From Blastopirellula marina (lineage in GTDB: Bacteria; Planctomycetota; Planctomycetia; Pirellulales; Pirellulaceae), in the NCBI RefSeq assembly GCF_002967715.1, contig NZ_PUIA01000042.1, forward strand, positions 1 through 64,000: DNA of 64,000 nt. Direction: 5' to 3'. Shown one piece after another: positions 33,768-43,157 of this stretch (positions are counted from its first letter, which is position 1; each line of letters opens with the position of its first letter). A program made the position numbers and the translations under genes. The notes under the pieces were generated by a model. That model was not told where the DNA came from and did no database searches. It worked only from the letters and a program-made list of their open reading frames with translations.

Positions 33768-34511
33768 TCACGGATCAAAAAGCATTCCCCGTTTGAGCGG
33801 GGCTTCTTCGTCCGGGTGGTCTGGACGAGAGTGATGTTTCAGCAAGTAGCTACGTAGTGCTGGCGAGACCACCACCGCGACCGTGTACTGACGGGGGTGT
33901 CTGCCGGTGGTGGTCACCAGTAGTTCGATTCCATCGCTGTTCTTCTCGCTGGGTTGTACCGTCACCAAATCCCACGGCGTAAGTTTCATGGGGGTCATGG
34001 CGATGCCATGTTCGAAGAATTCCACGCCCCCCACGTGCCGCCTCCAGGAGATATGCAGCAGAAAGGGGACCGAGATGAACGCGGCGACGAAATTGTTGTA
34101 GACCAGCCGCACGGGAAAGACCTGGATGGTCTCGCTGGTTTCTCGTAGCGACATGGCTGCGATCGCCAGGCATGCCACGGACATCCCCCCGATCATCAGC
34201 GTGTTGATGAAGTATTGCAGGGCTGGCGAGCGGGTAACGCTTTGCCCGAGACGCGCCCCTGATCCTTCCAGCCCCTTTCTTCTGCGATAGCTGCCATAAA
34301 AGTAACCGCCAGTCATCACGGCCAGTTGGCATCCGACGAGAAACTGCACGACGGTTGCATTCTCCGACTCTAACGCGCGGATCGCCGGGGCGAAGATCGC
34401 GGCGAGAATTCCCAATGCGGTCATCAGCCCCAGCAAGTGAATCAAATGGAACTGGGTCGTCGTAACGTTGAGCACTTCCAGGTCGGGCTCATTGAGTGGA
34501 TCCGTGCTCAT
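33768..34511 (-). CDS. Tandem membrane paralog C
   Basis: 247 aa. Third of three homologous genes in one operon. Shared layout: acidic N-terminus, FHLIHLLGLMTALGILAAIFA with a first pair of membrane helices, a second pair in the middle, then a soluble C-terminal domain with VEFFEHGIAMTPMKLTPWDLVTVQPS. The motif FFExGI..(6-8)..TPWxxxxVxP recurs in all three; it resembles the DUF5673-like beta-domain. Function unknown. Its start codon overlaps the stop of paralog B by 4 nt (ATGA), indicating translational coupling. Confidence 0.65.
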   Translation of the reverse strand: MSTDPLNEPDLEVLNVTTTQFHLIHLLGLMTALGILAAIFAPAIRALESENATVVQFLVGCQLAVMTGGYFYGSYRRRKGLEGSGARLGQSVTRSPALQYFINTLMIGGMSVACLAIAAMSLRETSETIQVFPVRLVYNNFVAAFISVPFLLHISWRRHVGGVEFFEHGIAMTPMKLTPWDLVTVQPSEKNSDGIELLVTTTGRHPRQYTVAVVVSPALRSYLLKHHSRPDHPDEEAPLKRGMLFDP

Positions 34512-35236
34512 ACAGCCTCTTTTTCTGGGGAGAGGTCGCCGTGATGCTTTAAAAGATACTGCTTGAGGGGATCGGAGACGAAGATGGTCATCATCATGGC
34601 ACCTCCATATTTTGCGGCAGGTTTAATGTGGAGGTTCACGCCGTGTTCGTACAGTTTGCTCGGACGCACGACGATGCGTTCCCAGGGGGTGAACTGCATC
34701 GTGGCGTCAGCCATGCCGTTCTCGAAGAACTCGATCGCTCCGTAGTCGCGGTCCCACCGCAGCTGCATGATCGCGTTGGTGGCAAAGTGCCCCATTTGAA
34801 ATTGAACGATTAACATGGACCAAGGGAAGTGGTCATCCGGCATCCAGCAGATCACTAAAATGACAAGGGCCAACTGAAGGAACGCAAAAACGAGCAAGCC
34901 ACACACGGTCGCCAGTCTGCCGAATGCTCGTGACTTGGCCATACCAAAGTTGCTTTGTCCGACACGTCGACCGGAAACCGAAAGGAGTTTGTTGCGTCGG
35001 TACGAAGCAAGATAATACGATCCCCCAACGACAAACAATTCGATCACCAGAATCAATGCGATATAGGTGACTTGACGCCCCGACAGGATGCGAAACAGGG
35101 GAGCCAGCAGCGCAAACGCGAACGCCAGCACGGTCATCAGCCCCATCAAATGAATGAGACCAAACTGCTGCGGGCGTTCGTCGAGAAGTTCTAGTTCAAG
35201 CTCCAGTTCGGGTTCGCTGGCGGGATCGGTGCTCAT
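34508..35236 (-). CDS. Tandem membrane paralog B
   Basis: 242 aa from the ATG at 35236; the long frame to 35770 is a shadow of paralog A. Homologous to its neighbours: acidic MSTDPASEPELELELELL, QFGLIHLMGLMTVLAFAFALLAPLF, and C-terminal IEFFENGMADATMQFTPWERIVVRPS. Four membrane helices. The start overlaps the stop of paralog A by 4 nt and its own stop overlaps the start of paralog C by 4 nt. So all three are made from one mRNA in a fixed ratio, which suggests a hetero-oligomer. Confidence 0.65.
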   Translation of the reverse strand: MSTDPASEPELELELELLDERPQQFGLIHLMGLMTVLAFAFALLAPLFRILSGRQVTYIALILVIELFVVGGSYYLASYRRNKLLSVSGRRVGQSNFGMAKSRAFGRLATVCGLLVFAFLQLALVILVICWMPDDHFPWSMLIVQFQMGHFATNAIMQLRWDRDYGAIEFFENGMADATMQFTPWERIVVRPSKLYEHGVNLHIKPAAKYGGAMMMTIFVSDPLKQYLLKHHGDLSPEKEAV

Positions 35237-35952
35237 GCTCGCTCCCCGTTGGCCTGGGTGCTGCGATCCGCTTCGCCGTATTGATTCAGCAAGTATCGTT
35301 TCATGGAATCTGAGACAGGAATGGTTTTCAGCGTGGGGCCAACATGCTTGGTGGCGGATTGAATATGCAGGTTGACGCGATCGGGGTATAAACGGCACGG
35401 TCGGACGGAAATTCGCTCCCACGGCGTGAACTGGAACGATCCAAGGATGATGCCGTTCTCGAAGAACTCGGCGTTTTCGTCGTGGATACTCCATCGCTGC
35501 CGTATCAACTGGTTGGCAACGTAGAGTGCGATCTGAATTTGGCACACGATTACCAGCCAGTATACGTCGTTTCCCCCTAGTGAGTACGCTACGATGCCGA
35601 TCCCGATTTGAGCGAGCAGGACCTCGACACCGATGACGATCATCTTGCCGATGCTTGTTGGCTTGGCCTGGGGATCGTCGTCGCCGCTGAGGGAGATTTG
35701 TCTTCCCGCGAGCGCAAGCACACCTTGGCGGCGCGTGGTGCCAATAAACCAGTCGCCGATGACCGCGCATAGCTCGATCAAAAGAACGATCAGTATGATC
35801 GCGGTCAGGTAGGCAGGTAGCGTTCGAAAGATGGGAACCAGCAAGGCCGTGGCCAACGCCAACGCGGTCATCAGCCCCATCAAATGCATGAGGCCAAACT
35901 GCGGTGGGCGCTGGTCGAGAAGTTCGAGTTCCAGTTCTGTTTCGTCGGCCAT
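35233..35952 (-). CDS. Tandem membrane paralog A
   Basis: 239 aa; first gene of the operon. N-terminus MADETELELELLDQRPPQFG then LMHLMGLMTALALATALLVPIF, two further helices and the C-terminal motif AEFFENGIILGSFQFTPWERISVRPC. Ends with a charged tail. No catalytic motif; likely four membrane spans with a soluble C-terminal domain. The promoter should lie in the 75 bp between 35953 and the convergent esterase gene, which is too short to show a consensus. Confidence 0.65.
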   Translation of the reverse strand: MADETELELELLDQRPPQFGLMHLMGLMTALALATALLVPIFRTLPAYLTAIILIVLLIELCAVIGDWFIGTTRRQGVLALAGRQISLSGDDDPQAKPTSIGKMIVIGVEVLLAQIGIGIVAYSLGGNDVYWLVIVCQIQIALYVANQLIRQRWSIHDENAEFFENGIILGSFQFTPWERISVRPCRLYPDRVNLHIQSATKHVGPTLKTIPVSDSMKRYLLNQYGEADRSTQANGERA

Positions 35953-36029
35953 GAAAGTCTAGGAGAGAGGTGCATCAAGGGATGCGACTAGACTAACCGG
36001 TCGGGGGGCTGAAGTACACCGATTCGGTG

Positions 36030-36890
36030 TTATTCCTGTGCGGACTTGGGTTGATGCTTTTTCAGGAATGCGAACACAGCCTTGGTGGGCTCGTCGCCGG
36101 GGACGCCCAGTTCACTGTTGATGCTTCCGTGATCCTTTCCTTTGGCCGCGAAGGTCTCGGCCTGGCCGCCGGCGCTGGTGACTGCTTTGGCGAATGCGTT
36201 GCTCATGAGCGTGGCGTCGGGACGCGCAGCGACATGCAGTAGAAGGAAGGGCGGGTACTTGGTGTTCTTGTTGATGTGCGTGAGGGGGGAGTACTTCTTC
36301 TGACTTTCGGCCGTTTCGCCAAAGGCGTTGGTGTATAGTTCGGTTCGATTGCTATTCGCGCGATCGAGGAACGAGACCAGCTTCGCGGTGTCGTAGGTGG
36401 CGGTGTCGACAGGGAAGCAGCCGGCGATGTTCGTAAGAGCAAGTCCTTGCGCCTTCAAATAAGACTCGTCCGAGCAGACCAGCGCCGAAAGGTGGGCCCC
36501 AGCGGAGTGTCCGCCGACGAAGATCGTATCTTGTGAGCCGCCATACTCGGCGATGTGGTCGTGGACCCACTTGATCGCGGTCGCGACGTCGGTGGCCAGG
36601 TCGTGCATGGTGTGGTCGGGGACGAAGCGGTAGTTGATCGAGACGAAGACGTACCCTTGGTCGTTGAATGCCTGGGGTTTCTTTTGAACGAGCAGCTTGT
36701 CGCCTCTTCGCCAGCCGCCGCCATGCATCCAGACGATGACCGGCAAGTCTTTGGCATCTTGGGGGGCATAGATATCAAGTTGTTGACGCCGGCTGTCGCT
36801 GCCGGCGTAGGAAATGTTTCGCGTGACCTTGCTATCGGCGGCCCAGGCCGTGCTGGCCAATAGCAGCAAAACTAAGACAGATTTTCCCAT
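36030..36890 (-). CDS. Secreted alpha/beta hydrolase (esterase)
   Basis: 286 aa with a signal peptide (MGKSVLVLLLLASTAWAA). The HGGG oxyanion motif (VIVWMHGGGWRRGDK) and the nucleophile elbow GGHSAGAHLSA mark the BD-FAE/hormone-sensitive-lipase-like esterases. The acid is probably Asp in VAARPDATLMS and the base His in KGKDHGSINSEL. Substrate could be acetylated or feruloylated polysaccharide, in keeping with the polysaccharide-degrading setting of planctomycetes. Lone gene, divergent from the MoxR gene. Confidence 0.85.
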   Translation of the reverse strand: MGKSVLVLLLLASTAWAADSKVTRNISYAGSDSRRQQLDIYAPQDAKDLPVIVWMHGGGWRRGDKLLVQKKPQAFNDQGYVFVSINYRFVPDHTMHDLATDVATAIKWVHDHIAEYGGSQDTIFVGGHSAGAHLSALVCSDESYLKAQGLALTNIAGCFPVDTATYDTAKLVSFLDRANSNRTELYTNAFGETAESQKKYSPLTHINKNTKYPPFLLLHVAARPDATLMSNAFAKAVTSAGGQAETFAAKGKDHGSINSELGVPGDEPTKAVFAFLKKHQPKSAQE

Positions 36891-37104
36891 GACTTCGTTT
36901 CCCGGTCAGACGCGTGGTGGTTATGTCGACACTTGGCCTTTTTTTAAGGCCAGGGTAGATGAAAGCGGCCAGCTTTTGCGGTTATGCTCAAGGCCTATCG
37001 GAGGATTCGACTCCCCAGAAGCGCGAAAGCTTGGCGTTTAGGCATACTGCGCTATAATTCCGGGAGTTTCCAGAAAATCAGCAATCCACAGGGAATATTG
37101 GATA

Positions 37105-38544
37105 GTGACTAGCTCGAACGACGCGACTGACAACCTTGCTCGCCCGGTGAACCTGAAAGAACTGAAAGAGAGCGGTTGGCGGTCGCGCTCTGTGAAAGAA
37201 GAGATTCAAGAAAACTTCATGCGCATGCTGGCCACCGGAGAAGAAACGTTCCCCGGGATGGTGGGCTACGAAGATACCGTCTTGCCAGAGATTCATCTGG
37301 CCCTGATCGCCGGGCACGACATGCTGTTCATGGGTGAGAAAGGGCAGGGGAAGAGCCGCATGATGCGGATGATGGTGCGTTTTCTGGATGATGCGGTGCC
37401 GTACCTGAACATTCCTGGCTGCCCTGTGCATGAAGATCCTTATCACCCGATCACCTCGGTAGCGAAAAACTTTGTCGCCAATCACGGGGACGAAGAGATC
37501 CCGATTGCCTGGTGGCCGCGGCAGGAACGCTACGCCGAGCGTCTAGCACCAGGGACCAAGTTTGCCGACGTAATCGGCGAGATCGACCCGGCCAAGCTGG
37601 CCGGCGGCGTGAGCATGAGCACCGAAGAAGCATTGCACTTTGGTCTTATCCCGCGGATGCACCGGGGAATCTTCGCGATGAACGAACTGCCAGAGCTCGA
37701 CGAACTGGTGCAGGTTGGTTTGTTCAACATGTTGGAAGAACGGGACGTGCAGATCCGCGGCTATCCGGTGAACTTCGATATCGACCTGGTGCTGCTCTTC
37801 TCGGCGAACCCTTCCACGTTCAATCGCAGCGGCAAGGTCATCCCGCAGCTTAAGGACCGCATCGGTTCGGTTATTCATACGCACTACCCACGGCAGCGCG
37901 ATCTGGGGATTCAGATTATCGAGCAGGAAGCGGACGTTCGTCTGGATGGTGATTATCCGGTAGTGATGCCATACTTCATGAAGGAAGTGCTGGAGCAGAT
38001 CACCGAGGCTGCCCGGCGAAGCAAGTTTGTCGATCAGCAGTCTGGCGTCAGTGCCCGGTTCAGTATCGCCAACTACAGCACCGTGGTCGCCTCGGCCCGG
38101 CATCGGGGAATCTTGCTCAACGAGAAGCCGGCGGTCGTTCGCTTGAGCGACTTCGGGCACATCTATACGTCGAGCCTGGGGAAGTTGGAACTCGACATGA
38201 TGGGCAGCCATCAAATGTCCGAGCGTCAGGTGCTCGACGCGCTGATCGCCGAAGCGGTCGGGACGGTGTTCCAGGAATACATCCAAGAGCACGGCCTCGA
38301 ACAGATCGCCGAGATTTTCCAGAAGGGGATCAAGATCGAGGTGGGGGACTTACTGCCGTCGGAACATTACAGCGAGCGGCTGAAGCGGGTACCGCCGGTA
38401 TGGGATCGCGCGTTTGAAGTGAACGCATCCGAGAACCCCGCCATGCGGGCCTCGTGCGTCGAGTTCGTTCTGGCGGGTTTGTACGCGCTAGACCGCATCA
38501 GCCGAGCCCAACACCACGGCAAGATCACGTACGAGTTTGAGTAA
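37105..38544 (+). CDS. MoxR-type AAA+ ATPase
   Basis: 479 aa from a GTG (MTSSND..). Walker A GEKGQGKS at residues 77-84, a Walker B-like region around [13 protein letters not shown] and sensor 1 LLFSANPS. It belongs to the magnesium-chelatase/MoxR group, chaperone ATPases that remodel a target together with a VWA-domain partner. The partner is the next gene, 45 bp downstream. The exact client is unknown; in other bacteria such pairs act in metal insertion or stress. Length is a little above the usual 330-400 because of a helical C-terminal extension. Confidence 0.88.
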   Translation: MTSSNDATDNLARPVNLKELKESGWRSRSVKEEIQENFMRMLATGEETFPGMVGYEDTVLPEIHLALIAGHDMLFMGEKGQGKSRMMRMMVRFLDDAVPYLNIPGCPVHEDPYHPITSVAKNFVANHGDEEIPIAWWPRQERYAERLAPGTKFADVIGEIDPAKLAGGVSMSTEEALHFGLIPRMHRGIFAMNELPELDELVQVGLFNMLEERDVQIRGYPVNFDIDLVLLFSANPSTFNRSGKVIPQLKDRIGSVIHTHYPRQRDLGIQIIEQEADVRLDGDYPVVMPYFMKEVLEQITEAARRSKFVDQQSGVSARFSIANYSTVVASARHRGILLNEKPAVVRLSDFGHIYTSSLGKLELDMMGSHQMSERQVLDALIAEAVGTVFQEYIQEHGLEQIAEIFQKGIKIEVGDLLPSEHYSERLKRVPPVWDRAFEVNASENPAMRASCVEFVLAGLYALDRISRAQHHGKITYEFE

Positions 38545-38589
38545 GCAACGAGGAAATCTTCGGAGCCTCTTACCAGGGCTTAAGAACTG

Positions 38590-40293
38590 ATGACAAAGCG
38601 AAAGCATCAACCCGGCGGGATCATTCATACCTACCAGAAGTATGATCCGGCGAAGTTTCCCAGCCCCAAGACCCCTCCGCCCGATCTTGTTTCGCCGGCG
38701 ATGGAGCACTGGCTGATGTATGGCGATCGGATGGAGCTGACGCCAGAGCAGTTGGCCAACGCGGTGAAGATCGATCCGAGCCAGATCGCTGGCCTCGGTC
38801 CGAGTATCGATGCGCTGATCAAGATGCTCGAGGAACGCAAACGGAAGATTCTCGAAACGTACGAAACCACCGCCGCGGAGAAAGCCGCCAAGAAGGCTTA
38901 CCGCGACCACGGCGAAGCGATGCAGCCTCCCAAGCGGCAGCGAGAGCGGTTTCAGTTGGGCTTTGAACAGGAACAACTGTACGACCTGGAACGGGTCTGG
39001 TACGGTCTGGACGACGAGCGTTCGCCCTTTGCCCGCGAGTTGGTTCAACTGATCGAGCACCTCAGCCGCAAGTACGAAGTCGATCAATTGGTGGCCAAGT
39101 ACACCTTCGCCGGTCGGCAGGTGATGACTGTCGACGAGGCGATTGAGTTGAAGGAAGAGTTGGAGAAGATCGACGAGCTACTGGAGCAACTAAAGCAGGC
39201 CCGCGAGAACGCCCAGATCGGCATCATCGACATGGAGCAGCTTTCCGAATATGCCGACCCGGGCGAGATGGAACAGTTGATGAAACTTCAGCGGCAGGTC
39301 GAACAGTACCTCCGCGAACAGGCCGAGCAGCAGGGGCTGACCAACCAGGCAGGGCACGTCCATCTGACGCCGCAAGCGTACAAGATCTTCCAGGGGAAAC
39401 TGCTCGAGCGGATCTTCAGCAACCTCCAGGCATCGCGCAGCGGCCGGCATCAAGGGCCAATCGAGGGGGAAGGGGCGGTCGAACTGCAATCGACCAAAGA
39501 TTACGAGTTCGGCGATTCGCTGACCAACATGGATATCCCCCAGACCCTGATCAACGCGATGCTTCGCCAAGGGGACGAGCGTCCGCTGCGAATGCGGAGC
39601 GAAGACATCGTCATTCATAAGACGAAGAACAACCCCAAGTGTGCTACCTGCGTGATCATGGATATGAGCGGCAGCATGCGGTACGATGCCCAGTATGCGA
39701 ACGTCAAACGGATGGCCTTGGCCATGCAGGGACTCATCCGCAGTGAATTTCCCGGCGACTTCCTGCAGATGATCGAGATGTATACGTTTGCCAAGCCGGT
39801 GGCCCCAGGGGAGGTGATTGGCTTGCTACCCAAACCGGTGACCATTCACGATCCGGTGGTGAAGCTGCGGGCCGATATGAGCAAGCCGGAAATGAGCGAA
39901 TACCGGATTCCACCCCACTTCACCAACATTCAGCACGCCTTGCAGCAGGCCCGGCTGTTCCTCAGCAGCCAGGATACCCCCAACCGGCAGATTATTTTGA
40001 TCACCGACGGCCTGCCGACGGCTCACTTTGAAGGGCACGAGCTCTATTTGCTCTACCCGCCGCATCCCAAGACCGAAGCGGCCACGATGCGGGAAGGCAA
40101 GCTGTGTCAGCAGCAGGGGATCACGATCAACATGTTCCTGGTTCCCAGCTGGTCGCAAAGCGAAGAAGACATCCGTTTCGCCTATCGTTTGGCTGAATCG
40201 ACCAAGGGACGAGTCTTCTTCACCGCCGGCAACGACCTGGATCGCTACGTGGTGTGGGACTACATCAACCGCAAACGGGAAGTTCTGGGGTAA
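38590..40293 (+). CDS. VWA-domain protein, partner of MoxR ATPase
   Basis: 567 aa. Long helical, Gln/Glu-rich N-terminal part (about 1-340), then a von Willebrand A domain whose MIDAS motif DMSGS is at residues 358-362, followed by VKLRADMSKPEM, TNIQHALQQARLFL and LITDGLPTAHFEG. VWA proteins coordinate Mg2+ through the MIDAS and bind partners, here likely the MoxR ATPase encoded directly upstream. The two genes form a two-gene operon. What they assemble is not visible from the sequence. Confidence 0.88.
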   Translation: MTKRKHQPGGIIHTYQKYDPAKFPSPKTPPPDLVSPAMEHWLMYGDRMELTPEQLANAVKIDPSQIAGLGPSIDALIKMLEERKRKILETYETTAAEKAAKKAYRDHGEAMQPPKRQRERFQLGFEQEQLYDLERVWYGLDDERSPFARELVQLIEHLSRKYEVDQLVAKYTFAGRQVMTVDEAIELKEELEKIDELLEQLKQARENAQIGIIDMEQLSEYADPGEMEQLMKLQRQVEQYLREQAEQQGLTNQAGHVHLTPQAYKIFQGKLLERIFSNLQASRSGRHQGPIEGEGAVELQSTKDYEFGDSLTNMDIPQTLINAMLRQGDERPLRMRSEDIVIHKTKNNPKCATCVIMDMSGSMRYDAQYANVKRMALAMQGLIRSEFPGDFLQMIEMYTFAKPVAPGEVIGLLPKPVTIHDPVVKLRADMSKPEMSEYRIPPHFTNIQHALQQARLFLSSQDTPNRQIILITDGLPTAHFEGHELYLLYPPHPKTEAATMREGKLCQQQGITINMFLVPSWSQSEEDIRFAYRLAESTKGRVFFTAGNDLDRYVVWDYINRKREVLG

Positions 40294-40559
40294 GAGGGAG
40301 TAACCACGGATGAACACAGATAATAGGAAACGCCTTGGCGATTTTGCAAATCCAACCTGTGTTTATCAGTGGTTAGTCATCTCCCTCAAAAGCCTGCGGT
40401 TTACCTCATCTAACCGGAAAAACGGTTACAACTTTCCCCTGGTCATGTTTTGACCAAGTGTTTTGCCCCCATTTGCCGATGAAAGAGACACGGCGTGGTC
40501 GTTTTCTGAAAGGAAATGGGCGTGCTGCAAGACTCAGAAACACCCTTGGGGAGCAGAAA

Positions 40560-40760
40560 ATGGCAAGTGTGGATGGTATCGCGGCACAGGCCAGCGCGAT
40601 TCAACAATCTCAGGTTCAAAACCAGGTCGATATCGCCGTGGCGAAGAAGTCTTTGGACGCTCAAAAGCTGCAAGGGGACGCTGCCGTTCAGTTGATTGAG
40701 TCGGCCGCACGCATCAGCAAGTCGCCAGGCACCGGCAACTTGATCAACACTACCGGCTAA
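40560..40760 (+). CDS. YjfB-like putative motility protein
   Basis: 66 aa from the ATG at 40560. The sequence (MASVDGIAAQASAIQQSQVQNQVDIAVAKKSLDAQKLQGDAAVQLIESAA) is a good fit to the YjfB family, small helical proteins first linked to motility in Bacillus. An open frame from 40458 would add residues with no homology. It is a monocistronic gene with a clear terminator behind it; together with flgM it indicates a flagellate life stage. Confidence 0.7.
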   Translation: MASVDGIAAQASAIQQSQVQNQVDIAVAKKSLDAQKLQGDAAVQLIESAARISKSPGTGNLINTTG

Positions 40761-40786
40761 GCTCCGCTCGATCAAAGAAACACGCC

Positions 40787-40826
40787 ACGCCGCGTTACTT
40801 TCAAGTGACTGCGGCGTGTTTTGTTT
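40787..40826 (+). terminator. Rho-independent terminator of the YjfB-like gene
   Basis: ACGCCGC (40787-40793) pairs with GCGGCGT (40811-40817), with an inner ACTT/AAGT pairing, followed by TTTTGTTTC. Confidence 0.8.
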
Positions 40827-41133
40827 CTTGTTCGCACCATGCAAGTTGATCACACGCGCGGTGATGATGCAGACAAGTTGGTTGCCTTCGCGCTTTGAAG
40901 AGCTATTGTTAGAAATGCATACCACGCGCGGTGAATGTTCGCTTGAGCATCGTCATCGGTGTGACAAAATCATGCGACAAACAACGCGGAAGTTATTGCG
41001 TTTTTAAAACGTCGTCGTTAGTCTAAAGAAGAGTGACATGCTTGCACGTCACGATCGTCGCTACGGCAAACCTTGCCCGTCGAAAGCAGCTCGCAAGTTT
41101 TGCTTCCAAGCGAACCCGTTCTGAAGGCTTTGA
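40827..41133. other. Intergenic region
   Basis: 307 bp with no convincing gene. A direct repeat ACGCGCGGTGA occurs twice (about 40853 and 40923). The stretch GCGTTTTTAAAACGTCG just before the next gene is AT-rich and may contain its promoter. Confidence 0.35.
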
Positions 41134-41727
41134 ATGATCGATTACTACCAGGCATTTCTCGAAGCACCTAGCCGAGAAGGTTTCCTGAAACTTCAAGAAG
41201 AAGTGAAATCGGAAACCGACTTTTGTTCGGCAGGAAGCTTCGTAGACCAACTGGCCGACTTGTGCCAACGCGGCTGCTACGAACAAATGTTCGAGCAGAC
41301 CGAGTTGATGCCGTTTGCCTGGGTAGCGTCTCCTTCGGCTCACCTCTACGCATCGATTGCCGCCCAGCAGATGGGCTGTGAAGACGATGCCGAACTCGAA
41401 CGATTCGTCACCGAATCGATCTTGCAGGGGCTATTGGAAACAGGGGATGGCTCTGCCAATGCCCCTTACCAGATCACCTACCTGTCCGATCGCCAAGACC
41501 TGCTGGCCTACTTCAGTCTGAATGTTGAAAAGCAGCGTCTGGTACGGTCCCCATCAGGCATGATGGATGTCGTAACCACCACCACCGGCGACGATATCTG
41601 TTTCTTGCTGGGTGACCTGGCTGCTTCTTCCAAATTGGAAGACCGCCCCAATCTTCGTCTGAGCGTAGCTCATCCGCGACTGGCCTCGAAACGTCTGGCC
41701 GCTTGCTCCCCTCGTCGCATCTGGTAG
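41134..41727 (+). CDS. Hypothetical protein, 197 aa
   Basis: Soluble, acidic, mostly helical (MIDYYQAFLEAPSREGFLKLQEEV.., then FVDQLADLCQRGCYEQMFEQTELMP) with a short TPR-like start and a Thr-rich turn (MMDVVTTTTGDD) further on. No domain recognised. It is followed after 44 bp by a HAD phosphatase gene on the same strand, which suggests an operon of two. Confidence 0.5.
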   Translation: MIDYYQAFLEAPSREGFLKLQEEVKSETDFCSAGSFVDQLADLCQRGCYEQMFEQTELMPFAWVASPSAHLYASIAAQQMGCEDDAELERFVTESILQGLLETGDGSANAPYQITYLSDRQDLLAYFSLNVEKQRLVRSPSGMMDVVTTTTGDDICFLLGDLAASSKLEDRPNLRLSVAHPRLASKRLAACSPRRIW

Positions 41728-41771
41728 GTGCGTCGCGGGCATCTTCGTAAAGTGGGAATGCACTTCCGGCC

Positions 41772-42407
41772 ATGTCCGACTCGTGTGTGATTTTTGATTT
41801 GGATGGCACACTCGTCGATAGCGAGACCCTCGGTTCGCAGGCGTTGCTGGATATGCTGCCGGAACTCGACGAACCGCTGGCCATCATCTCCGAACGCTAC
41901 CGCGGTCAGCGAATGGCCAACATCCTGGCCGACGTCCAGCAGCGACTGGGACGTAAGCTGCCGGAAAATTTCGAGAACGAGTACCGCGAATACGCCGCAT
42001 CTAGGATCGAAGCCGAGCTAAAACCAATGCCAGGCGTGGTGGCCATGCTCGAACAACTGCATCTGGCGCGCTGCGTGGCGTCGAGTGCGCCGAAACCGAA
42101 GATTCAACTCGCACTCAACGTATGCGGACTTGCTCCATTCTTTGGGAGTGATGTCTTCAGCTGTTATGAGATCGGGGCGTGGAAGCCAGACCCGGCCATC
42201 TTTCTGCACGCTGCCCAGGCAATGAGCATGACTGCCAGGGAGTGTATCGTCGTTGAAGATAGTGATGTTGGAGTCTCGGCTGCAGTCGCTGTCGGGATGC
42301 GCGTGTTGCGCTACGATCCATCTGGCAGCTACGTATCTTCAGCCAGTGTTCGCTGCTTTGGTCACATGGACGAGTTGCTGCCGCTGGTGATCGAAGCCTC
42401 GTCGTAG
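41772..42407 (+). CDS. HAD-superfamily phosphatase (beta-PGM-like)
   Basis: 211 aa. HAD motif I FDLDGTLVDSE, a helical cap, motif II Ser in CVASSAPKPK, motif III Lys and motif IV VVEDSDVGVSAAVAVGM. The order and size fit the beta-phosphoglucomutase/phosphoglycolate-phosphatase-like branch of HAD enzymes, which dephosphorylate or mutate small sugar phosphates. The substrate is not evident. A second, different HAD gene is at 50206-50826. Probably in an operon with the gene before it. Confidence 0.82.
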   Translation: MSDSCVIFDLDGTLVDSETLGSQALLDMLPELDEPLAIISERYRGQRMANILADVQQRLGRKLPENFENEYREYAASRIEAELKPMPGVVAMLEQLHLARCVASSAPKPKIQLALNVCGLAPFFGSDVFSCYEIGAWKPDPAIFLHAAQAMSMTARECIVVEDSDVGVSAAVAVGMRVLRYDPSGSYVSSASVRCFGHMDELLPLVIEASS

Positions 42408-42638
42408 TAGCCGTGAACACTCTTTGTTCATCGCCCCATCTTCTTGGCTGGCCGCGAACGATCCACATTGGGTCCTGTAAAGCGTTTTTCAATATATTTA
42501 ATTTTGGGTGTTGATATTTCGTGACATCACGGTAGCATAATTCTCATCGCTTGATCTTGGTTGAAAGGCCAATGATTCAATCGATAGGCGGTAAAGCATT
42601 CTCGGTTTCTTTTCTTTTCCTTTAGATCGAGTATCCGC

Positions 42639-43085
42639 ATGACTGTGTCAATGGAATGGACCACACGAAGCCGCTACGTCGCATTTATGGTTTGCGTTAG
42701 TGCGGCCACTTTGGTTTTTGTCGGCTGTGGTGGTCCTGCCGATCCCCTGAATCGTCAGGCGATCCGTGGTGAAATCACCCTGGGTAAGAAACCGTTGGAC
42801 AAGGGTTCGATCTCTTTCGATCCACAAGATCTCACAACCGGCAGGTCTGGTGGGGCGACGATTCTGGAAGGAAAGCTTGCCTTGGATAGCCAACGCGGAC
42901 TGCCACCGGGGATCTATACGGTTCGGGTGAACAGTGCCGATTCGGTTACCGAAGCCGTTGGTGAGCCGGGAGAATCGCGTCTTTTGCCGAAAGAACGCAT
43001 TCCTTCCCAGTGGAATAGCAAGAGCGAACAAACCATTACGGTTGTCGATGGAGAGGAGAACAATTTTCAATTCGCCATCCCTTAA
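42639..43085 (+). CDS. Lipoprotein, carboxypeptidase-regulatory-like
   Basis: 148 aa. The N-terminus holds a lipobox (VFVGCG, Cys at about residue 30) and is followed by NRQAIRGEITLGKKPLDKGSISFDP and PPGIYTVRVN, typical of the carboxypeptidase regulatory-like beta-sandwich fold found in many planctomycete lipoproteins. The ATG at 42651 is an alternative start. It precedes the DUF1559 gene by 72 bp, the standard order in planctomycetes, where such lipoprotein + DUF1559 pairs are very common. Confidence 0.7.
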   Translation: MTVSMEWTTRSRYVAFMVCVSAATLVFVGCGGPADPLNRQAIRGEITLGKKPLDKGSISFDPQDLTTGRSGGATILEGKLALDSQRGLPPGIYTVRVNSADSVTEAVGEPGESRLLPKERIPSQWNSKSEQTITVVDGEENNFQFAIP

Positions 43086-43157
43086 ATCGGCGACTTAGCG
43101 TCAAACCTCATCTGCTCCCCCAAGCAATTATTCCTATCTCTTTATTGGAGCTTTAAC

